The notes beneath the pieces are model-generated. The model was not told the DNA's origin. It did no database searches and saw only the letters and a list, made by a program, of their open reading frames with translations. From Celeribacter arenosi (GTDB lineage: Bacteria; Pseudomonadota; Alphaproteobacteria; Rhodobacterales; Rhodobacteraceae), in NCBI RefSeq assembly GCF_039539485.1, contig NZ_BAABDF010000006.1, positions 124,001 to 188,000 of the forward strand: a stretch of DNA of 64,000 bases. The letters are read 5' to 3'. Both the position numbers and the translations under genes were made by a program. Shown one piece after another: positions 59,108 to 64,000 of this stretch (positions are counted from its first letter, which is position 1; every line of letters begins with the position of its first letter).

Positions 59108-60459
59108 CCCCACAAATCATACTCCCCGGCCTCATCAACCTCGACCATCACCATATCGCCAACAGACAACCCCGCGGTCCCCTCGTCAATAAACAGGTTC
59201 CCGTCAATCTCCGGCGCATCTGCCTTGGTCCGGCATGTCGCCACGCCGTCTTCGTCGATGTCGTCCACAATCACCTGCTGAACCGAGCCGACCTTGGCGG
59301 CCAGTTTGGCCTCCGAAATCGCCTGCGCTTTTGCCATGAAACGGTCCCAACGGTCCTGCTTCACGTCCTCGGGCACGTGATCCGGCAGGGCGTTAGAGCG
59401 CGCACCAGCCACATTTTCGTACTTGAAGCACCCGACCCGATCGAGCTGCGCCTCATCAAGCCAGTCGAGCATGTAGTCAAACTCCGCCTCCGTCTCGCCG
59501 GGGTAACCGACGATGAAGGTCGAGCGCAGGGTAATATCGGGGCAATCGGCGCGCCACGCCGCAACTTCTTCGAGCACCTTCGCCGAGGCCGCAGGCCGCG
59601 CCATGCGCCGCAGCACATCGGGGTGCCCGTGCTGGAACGGAATGTCGAGATAGGGCAGGATCAGCCCCTCTGCCATCATCGGGATCATCTCGCGCACATG
59701 GGGGTAGGGGTAGACGTAATGCATGCGCACCCACGCCCCGAACTGCCCCAATTCCCGCGCCAGCGACAGGATCGGCGCCTTTTCGTCGCGATCCTTCCAA
59801 TCGGTGCCATAGGCGGAGGTGTCCTGGGAAATCACCAACAACTCCTTCACCCCGCTCTCGACCAGCTTCTCGGCCTCGCGCAGCACCGCACGCGCCGGAC
59901 GGCTCGCCAATTTGCCGCGCATGTCGGGGATGATGCAGAATTTGCAGGCGTGGTTGCAGCCCTCTGAAATCTTGAGATAGCTGTAATGGCGCGGGGTCAG
60001 TTTCACCCCCGCCGCCGGCAACAGATCGACAAACGGATCGGGCGCGGGCGGCACCGCGATATGCACCGCATCCAGAACCTGCTCGTATTGCTGCGGCCCC
60101 GTGACGGCCAACACCTTGGGGTGGACGCCGGTGATATACTCCGGCTCCGCGCCCAGACACCCCGTCACGATCACCTTGCCATTCTCGGTGAGCGCCTCGC
60201 CAATCGCCTCGAGGCTCTCGGCCTTGGCACTGTCGAGAAACCCGCAGGTATTCACGATCACCGCATCCGCGCCGCTATAATCCGCGCTGATCTGATAGCC
60301 TTCGGCGCGCAGCCGCGTCAGAATGCGCTCGCTGTCGACCAAGGCCTTGGGACAACCGAGCGAGACCATGCCAACCGTTGGCTGGCCCTCACGTCTGTTG
60401 GGGTCAAAAATGGCCTTCGGGGCCAGATCGGGGCGGAGATTCGGTGGGTTTGTGCTCAT
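59092..60459 (-). CDS. rimO: Ribosomal protein S12 methylthiotransferase RimO
   Basis: 455 aa. Radical-SAM enzyme modifying Asp88 of S12. UPF0004 domain (VGMVSLGCPKALVDSE), radical-SAM motif EGCNHACKFCIIP and C-terminal TRAM domain. The last codons are an arm of an inverted repeat and the stop is inside the terminator hairpin. Confidence 0.97.
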   Translation of the reverse strand: MSTNPPNLRPDLAPKAIFDPNRREGQPTVGMVSLGCPKALVDSERILTRLRAEGYQISADYSGADAVIVNTCGFLDSAKAESLEAIGEALTENGKVIVTGCLGAEPEYITGVHPKVLAVTGPQQYEQVLDAVHIAVPPAPDPFVDLLPAAGVKLTPRHYSYLKISEGCNHACKFCIIPDMRGKLASRPARAVLREAEKLVESGVKELLVISQDTSAYGTDWKDRDEKAPILSLARELGQFGAWVRMHYVYPYPHVREMIPMMAEGLILPYLDIPFQHGHPDVLRRMARPAASAKVLEEVAAWRADCPDITLRSTFIVGYPGETEAEFDYMLDWLDEAQLDRVGCFKYENVAGARSNALPDHVPEDVKQDRWDRFMAKAQAISEAKLAAKVGSVQQVIVDDIDEDGVATCRTKADAPEIDGNLFIDEGTAGLSVGDMVMVEVDEAGEYDLWGCISK

Positions 60460-60513
60460 CCCCCTACATATCGCGGGGAAAGCGTGGCTGGAAGATGCCC
60501 TTTGCCCTACCGC

Positions 60514-61233
60514 TCACTCTCCACAGGGCGCCACGCCTTCGCGCCCCGACGTCATCATCGCGCTTAACGTGGCCTCGTCCACAAACCCCAGCGCCACGAT
60601 GCCCTCGACAACAATCGCAGGCGTGCCGATAAACCCGAACCGGTTGAACAGCAGGTGGTTTTCTTCGAGCGCACGTTCAACCCGCGCACTGCCCATATCC
60701 GCAACCAACCGATCCGCGTCGAGCCCCGCCACTTCCGCCATTTGGCGCACCGCGCCATCGTCCACCACCACCGGACTGCGCATCAACCGCGCGCGCAAAG
60801 CCTCGACACCGCCTTGCGCCTCCGCGGCGATCAACGCGCGCGCCGCGACCGCGGACCCCGCACCAAGGAGCGCGACAGGGTGGTCAACGACAGAGAGCCC
60901 GAGCGCCTCGAACACCGCTTCCTGACGCCTGCACACGGGGCAATTGCGGTCGTAGAAATAGGCGATGCGCGGGGTGCGCCCGTCAAACAACGCCGTGCAA
61001 ATGTCGCCCTCGAACATCGGCTCGGGCGCATCCAGACCCGCAAACACCGCAGCCCCCGACGTGATCGCCACCCCCTCACGATCAAGCACGACAAACCCCG
61101 CCGGATCGTCGAGCGCGGTGTAGCTCAAATCAGTCGCAAACATCCGCGCCCAGAGCGCAGGCCCCTGCTGGTAGGCAACCACCACGCCCAATAGGACCAG
61201 AGGGATCGCCCACCTGCGCAGCCCGCCGGGCAT
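60514..61233 (-). CDS. DsbA/thioredoxin-fold protein, membrane-anchored
   Basis: 239 aa. One N-terminal membrane helix (about 8-24), then a periplasmic thioredoxin fold with CPVC at residues 98-101 and a cis-Pro loop GTPAIVV. ATG 61233 overlaps the permease stop by one base (TAATG), which fixes the start. It is the third gene of an operon with an ABC-2 exporter. Redox partner of exported or membrane proteins; precise role unknown. Confidence 0.82.
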   Translation of the reverse strand: MPGGLRRWAIPLVLLGVVVAYQQGPALWARMFATDLSYTALDDPAGFVVLDREGVAITSGAAVFAGLDAPEPMFEGDICTALFDGRTPRIAYFYDRNCPVCRRQEAVFEALGLSVVDHPVALLGAGSAVAARALIAAEAQGGVEALRARLMRSPVVVDDGAVRQMAEVAGLDADRLVADMGSARVERALEENHLLFNRFGFIGTPAIVVEGIVALGFVDEATLSAMMTSGREGVAPCGE

Positions 61234-61994
61234 TACGGTTTGATCTTCCAACCGGTACGGAAAATCCACCCGATCACACCGATGCAGAGCGCCAGAAACA
61301 CCGTAATCGCGGCCAGTGAGACGCCCACAGGCACGTCCGATATCTCAAAGAACGCCCATCGGAACCCCGAAATCAGGTAGAGAACCGGATTGAATTTTAC
61401 CACCGTCTGCCAGATGCCCGGCAGCATATCGGCGGAGTAAAACGCCCCCCCGAGGAAAACCAAAGGCGTGACGATCAGCAGCGGAACGATCTGCAACTGC
61501 TCGAAATTGCCCGCCCAGATGCCGATGATGAACCCCACGAGAGCAAATGACACTGCCGTCAAAAGCAAAAACAACGCCGCCCAGACCGGATGCGCAATCG
61601 GCAGATCGACAAAGAAATTGGCGGTGATCAGGATGATGATGGCGACAAAAATCGCCTTGGACGCGGCCGCCCCGACAAAGCCGATCACGATCTCGATAAA
61701 GGAAATCGGCGCGGTGAGGAATTCGTACATCGTGCCGACGAATTTGGGGAAATAGATCCCGAAGGAGGCATTGGAAATCGACTGCTGCAACACCGTCAAC
61801 ATCACCAGACCCGGCACAATGAAGGCGCCATAGGGGATGCCGTTCACCGTCTCGATACGCCCGCCAATGGCGGCGCCGAAGACCACGAAATAGAGCACGG
61901 TGGAAAGGACAGGCGAGAGGATGGATTGACCGATCGTGCGGAAAAACCGTCCCATTTCATGGGTGTAGATCGACCAGACTGCGGGCCAGTTCAT
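61233..61994 (-). CDS. ABC-2 type transporter permease
   Basis: 253 aa, six membrane helices, YadH/NodJ-like (MLTVLQQSISNASFGIYFPKFVGT, PLVFLGGAFYS; each abbreviated). Forms an exporter with the ATPase whose gene overlaps it by four bases. Substrate unknown. Confidence 0.92.
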   Translation of the reverse strand: MNWPAVWSIYTHEMGRFFRTIGQSILSPVLSTVLYFVVFGAAIGGRIETVNGIPYGAFIVPGLVMLTVLQQSISNASFGIYFPKFVGTMYEFLTAPISFIEIVIGFVGAAASKAIFVAIIILITANFFVDLPIAHPVWAALFLLLTAVSFALVGFIIGIWAGNFEQLQIVPLLIVTPLVFLGGAFYSADMLPGIWQTVVKFNPVLYLISGFRWAFFEISDVPVGVSLAAITVFLALCIGVIGWIFRTGWKIKP

Positions 61995-62920
61995 GCTTTT
62001 TCCTCCTCGACGAGGGTCAGGAACACTTCTTCGAGCGAACTTTGCCGGCTCGCGAGGTCATGCACCGAAATGCCCGCCTCCGCGAGATCCGCGATCATCC
62101 GCGTCAATCCGGTGCGTTCCGCCTGAGTGTCGTATTCATAGGTCAACGCCATGCCATCCTGCGACAGGGCGAGGGCGTATTTTCCCAACTCCGCCGGCAG
62201 CGCCGACAGCGGTTCCGCCAAATCCATCGTCAGCGTCTTTTTGGAAAACGACTGCATCAGGTCGGCGGTGTTTTGCACCAACAACACGTCACCCTTGTTG
62301 ATCACACCGATGCGGTCGGCCATCTCTTCGGCCTCTTCGATGTAATGGGTGGTCAGAATGATGGTCACGCCGCTTTCACGCAGCTTGCGCACCACTTCCC
62401 ACATGTCCTTGCGCAGCGCCACATCGACGCCCGCGGTGGGCTCGTCGAGAAACAGAACCCGTGGCTCGTGGCTCAGCGCCTTGGCAATCATCACGCGCCG
62501 CTTCATGCCGCCGGACAATTCGTTGATCCTGTTGTCCTTTTTATCCCATAGCGACAGGGATCGCAGAACCTTTTCGAGATGCGCATCATCGCGCGGCAAC
62601 CCGAACAAACCCCGCGTAAAGCGGACCGTGTCCCATACCGTCTCGAAGATTTCGAGCGCGAGTTCCTGGGGCACCAACCCGATCTGGCTGCGCGCTTTGC
62701 GGGGCTGTTCGACCACGTCATAGCCCCCCACCGTCACCGTGCCCGATGTGATCGACACCATCCCGCAGACCGCGCCGATCAGCGTCGTCTTGCCCGCGCC
62801 ATTCGGCCCGAGCAGCGCGATGATTTCACCATCCTCGATGTCGAGCGACGCGCCTTTGAGGGCGTGAAACCCGTTGTCATAGGTTTTCGTCAGATTTTTT
62901 ATGGAAATGATGGGCGCCAT
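61991..62920 (-). CDS. ABC transporter ATP-binding protein
   Basis: 309 aa. Walker A GPNGAGKTT, signature LSGGMKRR, Walker B VLFLDEPTAGVD, and a 60-residue C-terminal extension of the YadG/CcmA-type. ATG 62920 has GAGGGAGGG just upstream. First gene of the operon ATPase-permease-thioredoxin-like protein. Confidence 0.94.
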   Translation of the reverse strand: MAPIISIKNLTKTYDNGFHALKGASLDIEDGEIIALLGPNGAGKTTLIGAVCGMVSITSGTVTVGGYDVVEQPRKARSQIGLVPQELALEIFETVWDTVRFTRGLFGLPRDDAHLEKVLRSLSLWDKKDNRINELSGGMKRRVMIAKALSHEPRVLFLDEPTAGVDVALRKDMWEVVRKLRESGVTIILTTHYIEEAEEMADRIGVINKGDVLLVQNTADLMQSFSKKTLTMDLAEPLSALPAELGKYALALSQDGMALTYEYDTQAERTGLTRMIADLAEAGISVHDLASRQSSLEEVFLTLVEEEKA

Positions 62921-63207
62921 TGGGCCCTCCCTCGTCATGTGCGTCGTCGGAAGATAGGGGGGAGAGCCCCGTTTTGAAACCTTTGATCGCAAATTGGTCG
63001 GGTCTGTGCCACGCACAGCATGATCCGCAGCAGCGCACACATGCAACTGCCCAGATCTGTCAGCAGCGCACAATCGCGCCCCGCGTCACAGCGTTCGGTG
63101 TCCATTCACAATGGGTTGGATGCGCCGCACAGTATCAAAGCGCCGCATAAAGGACCCGCGTGACAATCCCTGCCACGCAGATCAATTGCAGCCCCGGCGC
63201 GCGGCGA

Positions 63208-63786
63208 TTACCGGCGACGGTCGCGGCGCGAAGACATCGGCTGGAACGCCACGCCAACATGCGCTTCGCAATAGGGTTTGCCCGCCTGCGATGGCAGACC
63301 ACAGAACCAGAAATCATCCGTCGCAGGATCGCCGACCGGCCATTTGCAGGTCTTCTCGGTCAATTCCATCACGGAAATCTTTTTGGCCTTCTTCTCCACT
63401 TCGCTCACCTTCGCCAAAGCTTCGGCGGGGATTTCATTGGTGGAGGGCTGCGGTGGCAACGGCTGACCGGCGGGAATGATTGCACGGCGCGCCGGAGATT
63501 TCGGCGTCGGCGCGGGTTCTGCCGGCTTGGCTTCTGCTGCCGCAGGGGCGGCGGGTTTCGCTTTGGGCTCTGCCTTGGGCTTGGCGGGCTTGGCCTTGGG
63601 GGCAGCGGCTGCGGCCGCTTTGGGCGCAGCACCTGCACCGGCACGGTTCGACAGGCCCAGACGATGCACCTTGCCGATCACCGCATTGCGGGTCACGCCG
63701 CCGAGCTCCTTGGCGATCTGAGAGGCCGATTGCCCCTCGCTCCACATTTTCTTCAGCGTCTCAACGCGTTCATCGGTCCAGGACAT
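63208..63786 (-). CDS. gcrA: Cell-cycle regulator GcrA
   Basis: 192 aa. N-terminal HTH (MSWTDERVETLKKMWSEG, GGVTRNAVIGKVHRLGLS) binds promoters near CcrM-methylated GANTC; a long Ala/Pro/Lys linker (about residues 50-125) and the C-terminal sigma-interacting TCKWPVGDPATDDFWFCG domain. ATG 63786 is supported by that start and by length. Divergent from the partial gene at 63981. Confidence 0.96.
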   Translation of the reverse strand: MSWTDERVETLKKMWSEGQSASQIAKELGGVTRNAVIGKVHRLGLSNRAGAGAAPKAAAAAAPKAKPAKPKAEPKAKPAAPAAAEAKPAEPAPTPKSPARRAIIPAGQPLPPQPSTNEIPAEALAKVSEVEKKAKKISVMELTEKTCKWPVGDPATDDFWFCGLPSQAGKPYCEAHVGVAFQPMSSRRDRRR

Positions 63787-63980
63787 GCCGGCTTCCTTGC
63801 TGTCACGCCGCAGGTGCCCACAGAGGTGCACAAACGGCATAGCGGCCCCGCACAGCCCGTTTGCAGGCGCGGTCGCTTGAGTTTTCGTGTTCCCCTCTAT
63901 CTTAATCACCGCGCCGGAGGTTACAAGCGACAGCGATCGTCAAACGGGGCCAAACCTGTCTTTATCAAGGGAGTTCGGGC

Positions 63981-64000
63981 ATGGAAACCACATCTCAAAC
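63981..64000 (+). CDS. First codons of a gene cut by the window edge
   Basis: AAGGGAG is 6-12 bases before ATG 63981 and six codons are visible (METTSQ). Divergent from gcrA. Product cannot be named. Confidence 0.45.

Overview
The window is core chromosome of a Rhodobacteraceae (Alphaproteobacteria, roseobacter-type) bacterium. The evidence is lineage-typical genes and orders: an F1-only ATP synthase operon (atpHAGDC) with no F0 genes beside it, GcrA, DUF2125, DUF1150, DUF1467, DUF2161, DUF6455 and YcgN proteins, a fused ATP sulfurylase/APS kinase, a family II (Mn) pyrophosphatase, and trxB divergent from an Lrp/AsnC regulator. Coding density is high, and many starts and stops overlap by 1-8 bases. 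The genus cannot be fixed from the sequence alone. I saw no rRNA, tRNA, insertion sequence, prophage or CRISPR array.

Layout. 1-9,990: partial DUF2125 gene, ChaC, an ExbB/MotA-like protein paired with a very long coiled-coil OmpA protein, an M23 peptidase-like protein, clpA, gloB and a methyltransferase. 10,284-17,510: atpHAGDC, an H-type lectin protein, prs and a DsbA-fold isomerase. 17,512-23,042: ribF-ycgN-ltaE operon, MaoC protein, HAD phosphatase, GNAT, Mn-pyrophosphatase. 23,043-30,400: a small basic protein, DUF2161, groESL with a CIRCE operator, a bactofilin-like membrane protein, purEK, YdcH, and hsp20-DUF1150 behind a sigma-32-like promoter. 30,485-38,870: cytochrome b561, sat/cysC, trxB/lrp, a Hint-domain protein, a 42-aa protein, and the coupled operon lgt-midA-pgeF. 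38,963-46,050: ubiK, ybjN, proC-csaA, tdk, an unknown HTH-like protein, a DEAD-box helicase and an AgcS symporter behind a 20-bp palindrome. 46,059-58,620: carB, aspS, a small two-gene operon behind a large hairpin/operator, an orphan response regulator, mce-DUF1467, nitroreductase-EI24, DUF167, M48 lipoprotein, two DUF6455 genes behind an FNR-like box, a DUF4405 membrane protein, dgkA and a rhodanese. 58,732-64,000: a VOC gene broken by an assembly gap (51 N), rimO, an ABC-2 exporter operon with a thioredoxin-fold protein, gcrA, and the first codons of a divergent gene.

Functionally these are housekeeping modules: energy (F1), protein quality control (ClpA, GroESL, Hsp20), nucleotide and sulfate assimilation (prs, purEK, carB, tdk, sat/cysC), envelope (lgt, dgkA, TolQR-like pair), translation (aspS, rimO, csaA) and cell cycle (gcrA). 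No classic novel defence or mobile system is present. The most unusual signals are: DnaA-box-like 9-mers at an exact 20-bp period before an AT-rich stretch (39,296-39,378); a periplasmic coiled coil longer than the periplasm in the MotB-like partner; a 16-bp-arm hairpin over a promoter at 51,392-51,437; a 20-bp perfect palindrome before agcS; an M23 protein lacking its first zinc histidine; a nested inverted repeat built on the last codons of rimO; and a run of very short ORFs with ribosome binding sites at 23,177-23,521.
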